Assembly (NCBI RefSeq): GCF_034190915.1 | Contig: NW_026947484.1 | Coordinates: 188,350,982 to 188,414,981, forward strand | Origin: Cavia porcellus | Lineage: Eukaryota; Chordata; Mammalia; Rodentia; Caviidae | Length of the DNA: 64,000 nucleotides | Direction of reading: 5' to 3' | In this document: positions 24,560-37,740 of the stretch, piece after piece | Numbering within the stretch: the first letter of the stretch is position 1 | Layout: every line of letters starts with the position of its first letter | Notes under the pieces: generated by a model | Databases searched by the model: none | Told to the model about the DNA's origin: nothing | The model's input: only the letters and a program-made list of their open reading frames with translations | Position numbers and translations under genes: made by a program

Positions 24560-24859
24560 CAGGCAGGCAGCTCTGGAGGGCTCTGCTCTGGCTGTGCAAG
24601 GAAAACATGGGAGCAGCTTGGAGGAAAAGGGGTCCGCCAGGGGCACACATGGTGCCAGGTGGGGACACGCAGAGGCCTACGGGAAGGGATTCCCACAACT
24701 CCTGGCTCCTGCAAACCACCAGGCTCACATTCAAAGGCACATGGCTCCAGCTCACAGACCAGGCAAGGATCCGTGTAGACATCTGGACCTGAGGGGCCCA
24801 AGGGGGATTTCCCAGAGCAGGATGGGAGGGAGAGGCTTCTAGGAAGCCACCAGCCATGG

Positions 24860-25175
24860 CATAGATATACACAGGTTCACTTGCACACATTCGCATGTGT
24901 ACTCACAAACACACTCATGCACACTAGCACACCCCACCCACTAACACACACACTCACCCAGATGCTTTTGCTCATGTGCACAATCAAACATTCATGGACA
25001 CACAGACTCACACCCCTCCACCAGGTCCATCTGGAACTCATACACATACACACACACGCACACGCACATACAGGTCACACACATATATCTACTCACATGC
25101 ACTCATACATTCCTTCCTGGATGCTTTCTCACATGCTAACACATTTGCACACTCACCACCTCATGCACACTCACA
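24860..25175. repeat. CA-rich imperfect low-complexity block
   Basis: Irregular CACACT / CACATG / ACTCAC units over about 300 bases. An old, decayed CA microsatellite; the His/Thr-rich frames across it are artefacts. Confidence 0.85.
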
Positions 25176-25699
25176 CCCAGGCATTCCAGGTAACTTTTTT
25201 AGTATACGGGACTCTCAGTGAAGAGAGTCCTGCAGCTAAAATCAAACAAGTGCTCCAGCCCCTGGAGAGTGTGGAAGCGAGGACACTGAAAGGCAGGCAG
25301 TGTCTGGGGCTACCCTCTCTTCTCTTGCTACTTCTTAAAGGCTGAGATCTTTGTGGTATCTCCCATACATGGGGCTTCAGTTTCTCTGGAGGGCACATGC
25401 TTTGTATTTTCTTTTTCTCCCCAGAATGTCTGATTTGGGGTCACGTGTTCACAAGCACTGGTCCCATCAGCCCATTTCCTGGGCAGCAGTGCTAGCAACT
25501 GTACCTGAGTAAACAGGAGCAGCTGCCATATACGGCTGACACCCGGTTCTTGGTCCAAAACCTGAACTGGTTGATGCTCAATAAATGCCTGTTTTATGGG
25601 TGTACAGGAGAATGCAATAACAACAGCTCATGCGTCCTGAGCCCTGATGCTGTCCAGGGCACCAAGTGCTGCACCGGCATAGCCATGCGTCTTATCCCT

Positions 25700-25790
25700 G
25701 CTACTCAGCAGAATCGCCTAGGGGGGGCTCTTAAGATGCCAATACCGGGACCTCTTCCCAGAGACGCTGATTCCACTGGCTCGGCTGTCG
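25700..25790 (+). mobile_element. MER5-like fragment
   Basis: CAGCAGAATCGCCTAGGGGG followed by GACCTCTTCCCAGAGACGCT resembles part of MER5A. Short and divergent. Confidence 0.45.
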
Positions 25791-26299
25791 CAGGATATGG
25801 GAAGTTACACAGGTCCCTTGATTGCAGCCCTGGATTCTTCACAACAGCCCCACTCATCCTGTTCCCAAGTCACAGATGAAATTTAAGCACAAGGTAGCTA
25901 CATCCCATGTCCCATGAACAGCAGCAGCAATCAAATCCCGGAACCGGGAATTTTAAACTCTCACAGGTCTGATGTGAGATGCTGGGTCCCTGTCTGTTCC
26001 TCCTAGAAATTTCCCAGCAACCTCCCAGGCTGACCTCCTTAGGAAGCGTGCCCTGATTGTCCCAGCCCCCAGTGACATAGGACATACCTGCCTCTCTGTT
26101 CCCACTGCCCTGACTGTGCCTCCCCATTGCTGCTAGCATCCACACTCAGCCCCTCCCTGGTAGCAGTGACGGCAAGAGGCCACCATCTCTTACGGCTCCT
26201 ATTTCTCACCAGCTGGTGGGACGGTCTAGTCCTGGGGCCACTACTCTTATCATGGCTGAGCTGGTACTTTTTTCAGAGAGTGGAGAAGGTTTCTTCTGG

Positions 26300-26445
26300 T
26301 ATTGTGCAGAAAGAGCCAGGCAGATCTGGGTTCAAACTCCAACCGTGCCACTAAAAGCTGTACAACTTTGCACAAGGTGCTTTAGTTCTTGAACCTTGGC
26401 ATCTACATCTATAACAGAGGAATAATAACCCCTACTTCAGGAGAG
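26300..26445 (+). mobile_element. MIR SINE
   Basis: GATCTGGGTTCAAACTCCAA followed by TAACAGAGGAATAATAACCC follows MIR. A B1 inserted at its right end. Confidence 0.78.
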
Positions 26446-26452
26446 AGGCTTT

Positions 26453-26607
26453 TTGGTTTGTTTTTTTTGTTTTGGGTTCTTTCTTTCTTGCTTGCTTTCT
26501 TTGTGGCAGGGTCTAACTATGTCTAGTCTGGCCTTGAACTCCTAGCAACCCTCCTACCTCAGCCTCCTAAGCGCTGGGGTTGTAGGTGTGCACCACCATA
26601 CCTACAA
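26453..26607 (-). mobile_element. B1-like SINE, reverse
   Basis: The plus strand shows a T-rich head, then GGCAGGGTCTAACTATG, TGGCCTTGAACTCCTAGCAA and CCTCAGCCTCCTAAGCGCTG, the reverse of a 7SL-derived B1. Divergent from consensus. Confidence 0.8.
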
Positions 26608-27595
26608 GGGAGAGTTCTGAGAGTGACTTGAGATAAGAGACATGAAGCACTGAGCAGAGGCCAGCAAAAGCGTACATTTAATAAAGCATGGCGTGTTGGG
26701 ACTCAGGCGGCTGCACAAGAAGGCAATTTGCCCGCCCTCTTGGTAAGCGTCCCTGGCGCTGCCAGGAGAACCAGTCAGCTGTTCCTGTGAGCCTACCAGT
26801 GTGTGGGCTGAAAATCAAACATTCCCCCCCCACACACACACCATCAGCAACTAGGGACAGAGGTCTGAGCATCTCTTGGGAGGATGACCTTATGCAATAT
26901 AGCAAGTAAGGAGGATTTCCTTCTATGTTCTGTTTGAAGGCAAAGGTTATTTTCACTGTTATGTTTTGTAATTGATGGTTTTGCTCTATTCAATATTCTC
27001 CTTCAACTGATTTTACAATGTTCTGTTATTGGTTTGATTTTGCTATACCTAATTGACTGAACAACTATTGTGAAGATAAGGTAATATACCATAATACCTA
27101 TTACTACTATCCCAGTAGCCTGCTGTGAAGTTCTGTACCAATTTCACTGCATTGTCTCAATTGGCTTTGTTCTGTCTTGTGCTGTTGTATTTTTACTACA
27201 TTTAAAATAAAATTTAAAAAAACAAGTCATGGCAGTGGCTGCTATCACTGTCCAAGATATCAGTCGTCTTTTCTCCCCTGTAAGCTACTGTCTAGAATTG
27301 CTATAAAAGGTAGCTTCTGGATAATTTTCCCTCTGGCCACCATTTTTCTCACCTACCAAACGGGGTGATACAACCTCTCTCACTAGAGGGTGGAAAAGAT
27401 CAATTATGGACCTGAATATGAAAAATTAACATAGAAAAAGGGCTCCTGACAAGGGTCTGGGATGGCATATTAGCAAAACTGGAATATGCTGCAATACTAT
27501 AATACGCCAGTGTGACTTCATAAGCAAATTTCCTGCATTAACCTGGGGGTGGGATATCCTGAGTAACATAATCAGAACCTCCACTTAAGGCAAAT

Positions 27596-27682
27596 ACAAG
27601 GCCAGCCTTGGCTACCTAATGAGTTCAGTGCCAGCCTGAATTACCTAGTGAGACTCTATCTCAAGAAAAAAAGAAAAAAAAT
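27596..27682 (+). mobile_element. B1 SINE, 3' part
   Basis: The stretch with AAGGCCAGCCTTGGCTACC and a second GCCAGCCTGAATTACC, then GAGACTCTATCTCAAG and an A-rich tail, is the duplicated 3' half of a B1. The 5' half is missing. Confidence 0.75.
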
Positions 27683-27711
27683 TTCAAATCTTAATCTTGG
27701 GGATCTCTGAA

Positions 27712-28072
27712 TGTCATCTTATTTGTAAAGTTTCAGCTAATTTTAATTAATGAGCTTAAAGTAAGGAGATTGTCCAAAATTAGCTGCATAGAGCTTAAAT
27801 CCAATGACAAGTGTCCTCATAAAGACACACAGAGAGGCATCTGATAGACCAAAGGGAGAAGGCACATGACCATGGAAGCAGAAACTGGAGTAACACAGCC
27901 ACAAGCCAAAGAACACCAGCAGCCACCAAGGCCGGAAGAGGTAAGAAATGAATTCTCCCCTAGAGACTGCAACACCTCGATTTCAGATTTTTGGCTTCCA
28001 GAGCTGTACGAGAATAAATTATTGTTGTTTTAAGTTAGCCATTTGTGGTTCTTTGTTGCAGTAGCCCTAGGA
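27712..28072 (+). mobile_element. MaLR LTR (MLT1-like)
   Basis: Contains CTTAAATCCAATGACAAGTG, CACAAGCCAAAGAACACCAG and GAATAAATTATTGTTGTTTT followed by TAGCCCTAGGACACAAAC, the hallmark order of a plus-strand MLT1-type LTR. Non-coding; ends approximate. Confidence 0.75.
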
Positions 28073-28074
28073 CA

Positions 28075-28260
28075 CAAACATTTCCTGAATGCTTCATGCA
28101 CCAATCACAATTCCACATAAGTTACCTGGCTCATTCCACACTCACTATGACCCCCCAAGGGGGAAATGTTATGATGACTTCTCTTTTACAGGTGAAGCAA
28201 GTACAGAGAGGTCAGGTCACATGGTTCAGAAGTGGTAGAGGCAGCATCTGGACCCTGACA
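28075..28260 (-). mobile_element. MIR SINE, reverse
   Basis: CCTGGCTCATTCCACACTCA, TTTTACAGGTGAAGCAAGTA and GTAGAGGCAGCATCTGGACC are the reverse of MIR. Confidence 0.7.
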
Positions 28261-31200
28261 GTCTAGGCCCATCACTCATGTGCCTATCTGCGACACTGGT
28301 GGGTTCTTGGACTGTGTTGTGGGAACCAGCAATACAGTAGCAGCATCTGTGCACTTCCTGGAGATATAAATCTTTGGGATCTACTCCCAACCTGCTACAG
28401 CAGAAACTCTGGGGAAGGAGGCCCAGCACCCTGTGTTCTCCTCAGTCCTGTAGGTATCTCTGGTGCACACTCAATCTGAGGTCTGGGACAAAGGGCTCCT
28501 GGGGAATCAAGGGGCAGAAGACTAGAGCAAGAGGCCAGCTGGGGAGGAGTCTGCTGCAGGGGCTGAGGTTCAAGCATGGGGCATGGAGGAAGGACCCCAG
28601 CTACCTCTACCAGGGGACAGACCCGAGAAGGGCCCCAGACATAGAAGAAAAAGATGGGGCTTTCCTGTAGTTGTAGCACAGCAATTAAGTGATGTCCCAA
28701 GTAGGTTGATGGGTGCGGAGTCCTCTAAGTGACTTGATCCCATGAACAGGAAACAGGAATGTCCTGTGGCTTGCAGGAAGCCGCCAAGTGGCCCTCACTG
28801 ACAGAAAGGAAACTGACCAGCAGGAAGCCTGTCCCAGGCCATCCCTGGAGGTAACCAGGTTGGAGAGAGGCCTGCAACTCCGGCCAGAGCCTGGGTGAGA
28901 CGCACGAGGGCTCTGTAGCCAGGAGGAAGCTCCTGGTCTCTACCTGTACTACCACCTTTGGAAGGTCACACAGGGCAGAGTGGTCCCACGTCTTGCAGGG
29001 GCTACTTTCTGAGCCTTACCCCAGGCTCCCTTCACTCATATCAGGCTCAGGAGTCTGAAGACAGCCAGCAAAGGCTACTCCACCTACACTGGGCCTGGTG
29101 TACACATCCACAAATGAGTCACATCATCTCTCCAAGAACAACCCCTTCCTCACACCAGTGTTTCCCAAAGAGGCCTCAATTTCTTAGACTTTGCTATTAT
29201 ATATTCATCAGCTGTGTCCCCCACTGGCCAACAGACCATTCGGGAGACAGGCAGCACGTTCAATTTCATCTCTTGATCTCCCAATTTTACCTCCTCTTCC
29301 CTAAAACAGAGTCTGGCACTAGGTTTGGTGGAAGATGAGCTTTGGATGAAGTAATGAATTCACGAACAAATGAATAAATAATGTAGATGTAAGTAAATGA
29401 AAGAACTCCATGGATAAGATAGGTTGTGTGGTCATCTTCACACACCGTGCTTACTATAATCAATCATAAAATATATTCATGAATGCCAGTAATTGTCACA
29501 GTAATCCCCCCAGCACCGCTGTACTTCATAACCAGCTCTCCTTGGACTCCCACTGCTAAGGTATAAAGTTAACAGCTACCTAAGGGCTTAATGAGCACTC
29601 TTTGAATGGCTGCAGTTTCACCCTTTCAGCTGACCCGTGAGCAGGGGGCTTGGAATAACTGGCCTTCTGAAAAATGGCTGCCCCCAAGTCAAGCTGGGGA
29701 TGCCTCTGCTGGACACACCGGTTTCTCAAACTTCAGGCTAAATACAGCTGGCTCTCCCTTCTCCCTCCCAGAAACAAGGACGGGGCGGGGGCACGTGGAC
29801 ACAGAGGCTTCCCCTTCTCTGGACAGACTGTTGGGTTCTGGCAGTTTGGCTGGAGGCCTGAAAGGGTTGCTCATGGCCAATCTGGGTGTTGGAGAAGGAG
29901 CTGCAGCCACTGGACAAGAATGGGATGAGACAGACCAGACCTCGTAGCCCAGAAACAGAACAGGTCCTCTGGCAAAGATGAAGACCCACCTCCACAGAGA
30001 TGGGCACTGAGTTGGAAGGAGGGCCATGGAGTGGTAGGAGGAACTTGAAAAAGTATTGGAATTCTGAAGCTTTCGCTCCATATTGTGCTCAGTTTCTCTC
30101 TAAATAAAGTATGCCCTGGGGTGTGTCCTGAACTCTTCATATGGCTAATATGACACAGTCAATAAAAACTCTTTCAGCAATTGCTACTCACAGGCCTCCA
30201 GGCAGTCATAATTTACATGATCCTCGCCCCTGGGAAGCACATTTACAAGGGAAGACTGGACCTCAGAAAAGAAGCCAAGCCTGGTCCTCCCCATCATTCA
30301 CTTGATCATGGCCCAAGTCTGATTTTGCCCACGGTCAACATCCATGGGCCAACGTTTCCTGGATCTGGCTTGGGCTGAACTTGGGATGTAGAAGACAAGG
30401 AATTTGGTCCCTGACTACTTCTCAGCCTAGTAAGGAGACCAGACAGCAACAAACAGATCCTAGTAGATAAGCCTGAGCCTGGGGCCATTCTTGAAACACA
30501 GGCAGAGGTCCATGGGGGCTGGAGGTTCTTGGGAGAGCCTGAAGGAGGGAATTATTGAGAAAGGCCTAGAAGGCTTTGAAAAGATGAATGCGATGCAATG
30601 GAATGAGAAAATCCATGGTTAGGAAAGCTGGGAAGATGTAATTCCAGGAATCAGAGATAGAGGGCCCACAGAAAACCACAAACATTGAAGCAGAAAAAGG
30701 GGAAATATGAGTCCAGATACACCCTAAGAATTGTCAAGCAAGGGGTCAGAACAATCTGCTAAGGTGGGAGCCAAGGCTACCCCCTCTTTCAGATGAATGG
30801 ACTGAGGATGGAGGGAGATCAAAGCCATGAGCTGGTAACTGGGGTGGAGGAGAATTCACTTTCTTTCTATTCTTAAATCACCTTTGCACTGAGCAGATGA
30901 GTCAGGTAGTGGGGAGACTTGAATGTCAGGCCCAGGGAACTAAAATGTATGTGACAGGAAACAAGACACCTTGGAAAGCTTCTGAGGAGGGCTCCAGCTG
31001 ACCATTTTAGGAGAAGTCACCCCTTCACCTCGAGCTGTTGTCCCTGGCAGTTGGACCACTTCCCTTCCTGTGCCAAGGAGAGGGTGGAACTGGGCGACTT
31101 GGAATGTGGAGTGGGGGCGTGAGTCTGGCAACAGAGGAGACGCATTTTCTTTCCTGCAGTCTCTCAGCACTTGGCATGTTGTGCCCTGGGCAAAGTCAAG

Positions 31201-33490
31201 CCGCCCTGGGAACTGCCTGGGGCATCTTGATAGATGAGCCAGTGTGAATTCAGCCAGGATGGAATGAACTCACACCTTCAGCAAGGCTCCGTCAAATTGC
31301 GCCTGTACTATCAATGTAGATGAAGAATGGGGGTAACCAGAGCTGGGAGAGACCTCAGAACCTACATGGTACAATCGCCCCAAGATGAGAAGCTGAGGCC
31401 CAGCCTGATGGCAAGACCCATCCAAACACCCACAGCGTGGTGTGTTCCCAAATATCCAGGCCACAATCACCCATGAGCCAAGTGGGCACAGCACTTGTCC
31501 ACACCGGTGCCCACTGTGGGCATGAATGTATTTGCGTCTGTAGCAGAGGCCTGTGGGCCACATGTAATAACTAATGCTGTTGAGTAGGGGAAATTAACTT
31601 GACAAATTTGTTCTACTGTTTCAAACACACTACATCCGTCTACACAGTTCCTGGCCTAATTGTACAAAGAGACTTGCTCTCTGCAGAACGCAGGAATCCC
31701 ATTCAGCTCTGAAGTGGGATTTGAGTTTAAGGAGAAGCCAGAACAGATGGTGACCCTGAAGTCATAACTTAAATAGGCTGACTCTTGTTTGATGCAGATG
31801 AAAGCTTGGTGGTCCCAGATGTCAGCCAGAGGAAAAGCCTGTGGCCTCTAGATTCATGTGAGGGTCTCAGACCTTTCAAGGAAAGAACTCAGGTGACATT
31901 ACCTAAGTGGAGGACCAGAAGGTGAGTGAAGAGCGGGTGGAGGGAGCTGAGAAGGACCAGCCTTGCTCAGCTTGGCACAGGAAAAAAGATACAGGACTGG
32001 GCACCAGAGGTACTCCAGCAACTTTCTGCTGTACTAGCCACGTACTGGCCACCCAACTTTGGAAACATTCTCCAACTTTTCTGAGCAGAAGTCTCCTTAT
32101 ATGGACACAGAAATGGCAATAGGCAGCTCTCAGTGCTGCAGTGCAAGGTGAATGTCGGGTACTTAGGACACCCTGTCTATTCCTGTTCCTGTCACTCTTT
32201 CATTCATGGATTCACAAATAATTACCAAGCGCTAGTGACCACATGCCTGCCACTGTAGTGCTGGACACTCAGGCTGACCAGAACACACATGACCCTGGTC
32301 CACAGCATGGAGGGTCTAGAATGTGCTCTTCAACCCTGAAGCATGGGGGTCTTCATAGTGCTGGCGTATGGTCCTCACTAAGATCAGAATGAGGCCCAGG
32401 CCTTGGAATTTTAAAAGCTGTGCTGTAGAGTGAAGTACGCAGTCTTGGGGAGAGGTCACTGTTAGCTCTGCCTTCCGCATCCCCTACAAGGGTCTTCACG
32501 CTTGCCTCCTCCCCACCGAGTAGAAGCACCCTTCAAGTGAGGAAATCAACGCTCTTTCTGAACAGCATGCCTGGGTCACAAGCTAATGCATGACAGAACT
32601 GAGATGTGGAGTCCATGTGAAGACCCCAAACTTAGCTCCTAGTTGTATACTGCCAGGAGGACAGTACCCCTCCCAGAATCCCTGAGGAGGGATACAGGCT
32701 GACAACACACCCATGGTTAAGCTGTATGCAGCAATTTCAGGGTAGTGTCTCTTGTAGCCGGGAGATGGGAGTCTAGCCCCAGTTCTAGAACCATTTATGT
32801 TAACAAGTTCCTTTCTCTCTGGAGCTTCATCTTTCCATCTGTCACTTGAGAGAGCCCATTTAAATAATCCTGCAACTCCAGTATTTTCCACTCTCAGGTT
32901 CCCAGGGTGCTCTCAGGTCAGTAATAGGGGGAAGAAGTGGGTATGCAAGGTACATGAATGGTGAACTGTCTTCACCCACAAGGAGCCACTATGCAGCCTG
33001 GACCACCCTGGGTAGGTGGCTGGCTCCAAAGGGCAGTTCTTAGAAATCCTGCACTTGAACATGATTGGCCAGCCTCCCACATGCATATGTATGGGCAGCA
33101 TTCTTCACATTCCGCCCAAACTTCCCAGGCTAGGGCAGCCCCACACATTTATTCCTGGAAAGGTAAACACAGATTGAGAAGGGCAAGCTTCCCAAAGCCA
33201 TCAACAGAGACACACTGCTGTGCACACAGGAAGCACTTATGAAGCACCTGCTGTATGTCAGACACCTCTTGGACTAACAGTTCTAGTGCAAGAGCTTGGA
33301 AGGGTAGTGATCTTGTCAGTGTCACACATGAAAAGCCTCCTCTACGCCCTTCATGTTGTCTTCTGTCTGTCAACAGAGAGAATATTTACGAAGAACTGAT
33401 TTTGCCACCCTTTGCAGTAAGGCCGAGCCTCTTCTACAATTCAGGGACCTCAAATCTATAAATGGTACCATCTCTACTAAAGCATCTTAT

Positions 33491-33540
33491 CAAAGAGAGG
33501 GAACCCTATACTTGCCAAAGAGAGGGAACCCTATACTTGC
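33491..33540. repeat. Perfect 25-base tandem duplication
   Basis: The unit beginning CAAAGAGAGGGAACC and ending TATACTTGC occurs twice head to tail without a mismatch. Confidence 0.95.
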
Positions 33541-34989
33541 AGGCCTGAGTCTAGCAAAAGAGGACCACAGGAACTTACAGATTGAATTAAAGTCTTCTGC
33601 TTTAAAGCACATAAGTTTCCACTCCATAACACATGCATGTGTTTTCTTAAATAAAGTGAAAATGTTCTCAAGTATTTTCCAGTTATAACTGGTTTCCTTG
33701 CCCCAACTTACCAACCGCTGAGCAAAGTAGATGCTCCAGGAAATAAACAATGTGGCTCTTTGCAGACTGTTGTCACACAGCCAAGAAACTGAGCACAGCC
33801 CGTTGGAGAAGCAGGGCTCTAAAGGAATGGCTGGGGCAGGAGCAGAGCAAGCACTGGGCTTATCCCACTTGTGCAGCCATCTCTGAAGGAACCCCACCCC
33901 CACCCTCATCCCAAGTACAAATATCTCAAGCCTTCCCACCCCAGCTACTCCTTCAGAGACCTCACTTCTCTTCCTTGGCTAGAGCATTCCGCATTGTGTC
34001 TTTGGATGCCTGCTCTTAATACAGAGATCAAGAGAGAGACACACCAGAGCTGATCTAGCCCATCATGGGACAGACAGGAAGTCACTTTGCAGGGCCAGGA
34101 TTGACTCAGTCTCCCTGCTCAGGGCAGAAGTTTTTTCCACTCACCCTTCCACACCTCTTGGCCAGGCATCTGGGACGGTCTGAGAGGATCCATGTAGTCC
34201 AGGGGCTTTTAGCACTAGCTCGAGGATCTCACTGTGACCCTGGTTCCTAACTTGTAAGTCTCTGAAGTTGTCTTCTCTTGGGCGATAGAAAGGTGAAAGC
34301 TCTTTTAACCTCACCAGGAAGCAATTCACTCTCCACTGAGTACAGGCAGAAGCAGCCAGGCAGCTGAGCCCACAGTCCCACAACGCATCCTACCCACAGC
34401 AGAGGCCTCCAGCCGGTGCACCCCTGGGTGGTGTCACGTGATTCCCAAGAGACTCTCCTGACATCCCTGAACAGATCAGATGTCCAGTGATTCCCACCCC
34501 CATCCACCTCTTCATGGCACCTTTGCCACTTACAATATTCAGTCCTTTGTACAAATCTTCATTTAGTGTTAGCATTCCTCATTAAGTGACAGTTCCACAA
34601 CACGGCACACACTGCCTTGTAGCCAGTAGGTGGTCAATAAATGTTTATTAAGTAAAGGTGAGTAAATAAATAGATGCATGAAAAGCAACCAGGTGATACA
34701 GGCAAAATGGACTCCAACAAGCAATTCTGGAATTAATTGTATACCACCTATCCATCTTGAAAAGCCCTTTCTAGCTATGTTTGACCATTCCCACATCAGA
34801 CTATGGTTATCTTCCCCCATGAGTGATTCTAACTTCCAAAGGTGAATGACATGGTCCCGGCCCTTCCAGTCCTTGGTGAGATAGGTCTGCAAGTAACTCC
34901 AGACCCTGACAGAAAGAACCAGGGATGAGCAATGCAGAGTAAAGCTGCAGGAGGGCCTAGGATGATATCCTTAACACTGAGATTGAAGC

Positions 34990-35180
34990 TGGTTGTCATG
35001 ACCATTATACTTTATGGGGGGTTATCGCCTTCTAGGCACTGTGCTAAGAGTCTGGGAGACACCATTTTATTTACTGGTCACAGGATGCCCGAGATGGGCA
35101 CTATTATCACCACCACTCTTGCACATTAAGAAACTGGGGCTCCAAGAACGTCCGTCAATAACTCCAAGTCATCAGCTAAT
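34990..35180 (-). mobile_element. MIR SINE, reverse
   Basis: TTCTAGGCACTGTGCTAAGA, GGGCACTATTATCACCACCA and TAAGAAACTGGGGCTCCAAG are the reverse of MIR. Confidence 0.75.
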
Positions 35181-35951
35181 ATATTCAGAGCTTGGACCAA
35201 AATGAGCTCTAGCTATGCCATGGCCCAACCTCTCCCCACGCCATCAAGCATGGCAGTGCGCACTTCAGCATCTCATGCATGACTGGGGGCAGCAGCAGGA
35301 CATGCTCCAATGCTCTAGGTCTGGACAAGACCCGGGACTGTGCCTTCTTAGCAGGCATCCTGGAGATGCCAATGCTGCTGATTCAGGGAGCACAGTTTCC
35401 GAGGAAGTCTCTCAAGGAGAAAAGGCGAGTAAGGATGTGAAGGGACTGACATGGTAAATTCAGAGACTAGCAAGGAGCTCAGTGTTGCTGAAGCCAGGGC
35501 ACAGGGAGGGATACGAGAGTTGAGGAGGGCTTGTCTCCAGCCCAAGAATGCTGGAACTTACCATGCTGTAATGGAAAGCATGGAAAGGTTTGAAGAAGGG
35601 GCACAACAGGATCGGACCTGTGCTTTAGACAAGCCATTCTTCTTACAGGGAGACGACGTGCCAGCGTCAGAGAGGAGAGGGTTGCAGCAAGGCAGCTGCT
35701 GCACCCCTCCTTCAGAGAGACAGGGCACAGGCCTGAAACTGGGGGGACCAGAGGTGCCAGGGAGAGACATGCGACAGACACTGCAGAGGCACTGTGAAAC
35801 ACAGCTGTAGTACTCTTTCCAGGTGCTAAAAGGGCCCCAGCTGTGCCACACATCGGAGCAACAGTGCAGAGATTACAACAGATGGTGACAAATATAAATT
35901 CAGATGCACACAATTTAGTGAGATTGTCTCAAAATTTAAAAAACTTTCAAA

Positions 35952-36010
35952 GGACTGGGGAATACAGTTCAATGCAATGATCTTGGGTTCAATCCCTAGT
36001 ACTGGGTAAA
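35952..36010 (+). mobile_element. Degraded ID SINE
   Basis: GGACTGGGGAATACAGTTC followed by TGGGTTCAATCCCTAGTACTG resembles an ID element with a B-box-like sequence. A GGAA-rich simple-sequence tail follows to about 36080. Confidence 0.6.
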
Positions 36011-37097
36011 AAGAACGAGACAGGACAGGATGGGAAAGGAAGGGAAAGAGAGAGGAGGGAAAGGAGGGGAAGGATCCAGCAAAATGCTTTCCCCAGTCCA
36101 GCCTTCCCTCTCTTTCCACACTAAGTCCTTCATCCAGAGAACAGAAATGTCAGGCCAAGCTCCATAGCCAACCCTGAAAGCCAGGAATCCTGACTCTGAG
36201 GCCAGGGCTGAACATCTCAGACAGGGAAAATGAAGACATTCAGTATCAGCCCACACTTACAGATGCTAAACAAACACAGTGATTCCACTTCTTAAACTGG
36301 GACCTCATATCCTAAAAGGGGTGGGGAGACCCTGAAAAGGAGCCATCCACTGTAGACAGTTTATTTCAGACAACCTGGAATAAAATTAGAAAATGTGTCA
36401 CATGGAAAAATTCTGCAGTGAGAAATGGTTTCTCCTCCCCACCCCCAGCCCATCTTTTTTCTCTCCGAGAGTGAGTAATCTGGCATTTTAACTGGACAGG
36501 GCATCTGTGGTCTCTGTTTTGTACAAAATATACACAGTTGTTGGGCAGTTTTGTATCCCATCTCATGAATGGGCTGCCAGTGAGGGACGTGCTCAGAACG
36601 ACAGGGCCAGGACTGAGCCTGTCTGCCTCAAAGTTTGGCCAAACTGAACTCATGTCCTAGAATTTTTTTCCTAACAGTGACTTACTCCTGAAGGGTTCAC
36701 CTGATTTGACCCCTTCATTTTCCAGATACAGAAATGGAGTCCCAGAAATTATGGAAATTTGCCCAACACATAAGAACAAGTAAATGTCAAAACACAGGCT
36801 CTGGACATGTTTCTGCAATACTTATTTCCTGTGGTCATAGTTGTCTCCAGAGCTTGGGGGCCCCACCTTAGGGAGGGATAACCTGGAACTCTGAGGGTTC
36901 CAATGGAGTATTCCCTCAGTGAGCACTGCCTGAGCAGGTCCAGGGGACACAGGGAATCAAAGTCCCTCCCCACACACCAGCCATCCCGCAGGTCCTGTCG
37001 GCATGAGATCAGAGACATATTCTGAAAGGTGAGAACAAAACAGCACTTAGTAGGACTTCTAGGGCCTCAAAAACCATGCTAAGGAGTACAGTGCTGT

Positions 37098-37555
37098 CTG
37101 GCTTCAGTTGCCATTACAATTATTTACCACAAATTCAGTGGCTTAGAAAAACACAAATTTATTATCCAACAGTTCTGGAGATCAGAAGTTCAACACAAGC
37201 CTCATTGATAAAAATCAAGGTATCAATAGACTATAGTTCTTTCTAGAAACTTTAGGGGGAAAATATCCTCTCATTTCTAGCTTCTAGATGTTTCTTCTAT
37301 TCCTTGGCTTGTGGCCCCTTCTTCAATCTTTAATCTCTTCTTCCTCCTCCTCCTTTGATTTGAAGGATGCTTGTGATGATACTCGGCCCAATCAAGTAAT
37401 CTAGGATCACATTCCTCTTTCGGGGTAAGTTAAATGTCAACGTTAGTTCCATTCATAACCCTTTACCATGAAGCCTAATGTAATCACAGGTCCTGGGAGT
37501 TTGGACACGGACCCTTTGGAAGACTGTTATTCTGCGTACCATAGGTAGTTTTCAT
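37098..37555 (-). mobile_element. MaLR-like LTR, reverse
   Basis: GCCATTACAATTATTTACCA, AACACAAATTTATTATCCAA and CAGTTCTGGAGATCAGAAGT at the start, then CTCCTTGGCTTGTGG-like text further on, resemble the reverse of an MLT1-type LTR. The right half is divergent; the subfamily is unsure. Confidence 0.55.
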
Positions 37556-37584
37556 GGGCAGTGCTGAGCAGGAGTAACATACTC

Positions 37585-37740
37585 AGAGGTAGCTGAAGCT
37601 CCAGGTGCATGTGAATCAACAGGGATCTCCTTAAAATGTAGATTCTGGTTTCCTGAGTCTTGTGGGATGAGGCAGAAAAGCCTGCATTTCTACCAAGCTC
37701 CTCAGTGATGCTGAGGCTGCTGATGGACCACAGTTGAACA
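37585..37740 (+). mobile_element. MER5A-like hAT-Charlie element
   Basis: CTCCAGGTGCATGTGAATCA, TTAAAATGTAGATTCTGGTT and AGCCTGCATTTCTACCAAGC fit a MER5A copy. It directly follows the MaLR-like LTR. Confidence 0.65.

Noticed and set aside
24881..25345. 154-codon His/Thr-rich open frame
   Set aside because: Translation of the CA-rich low-complexity block.
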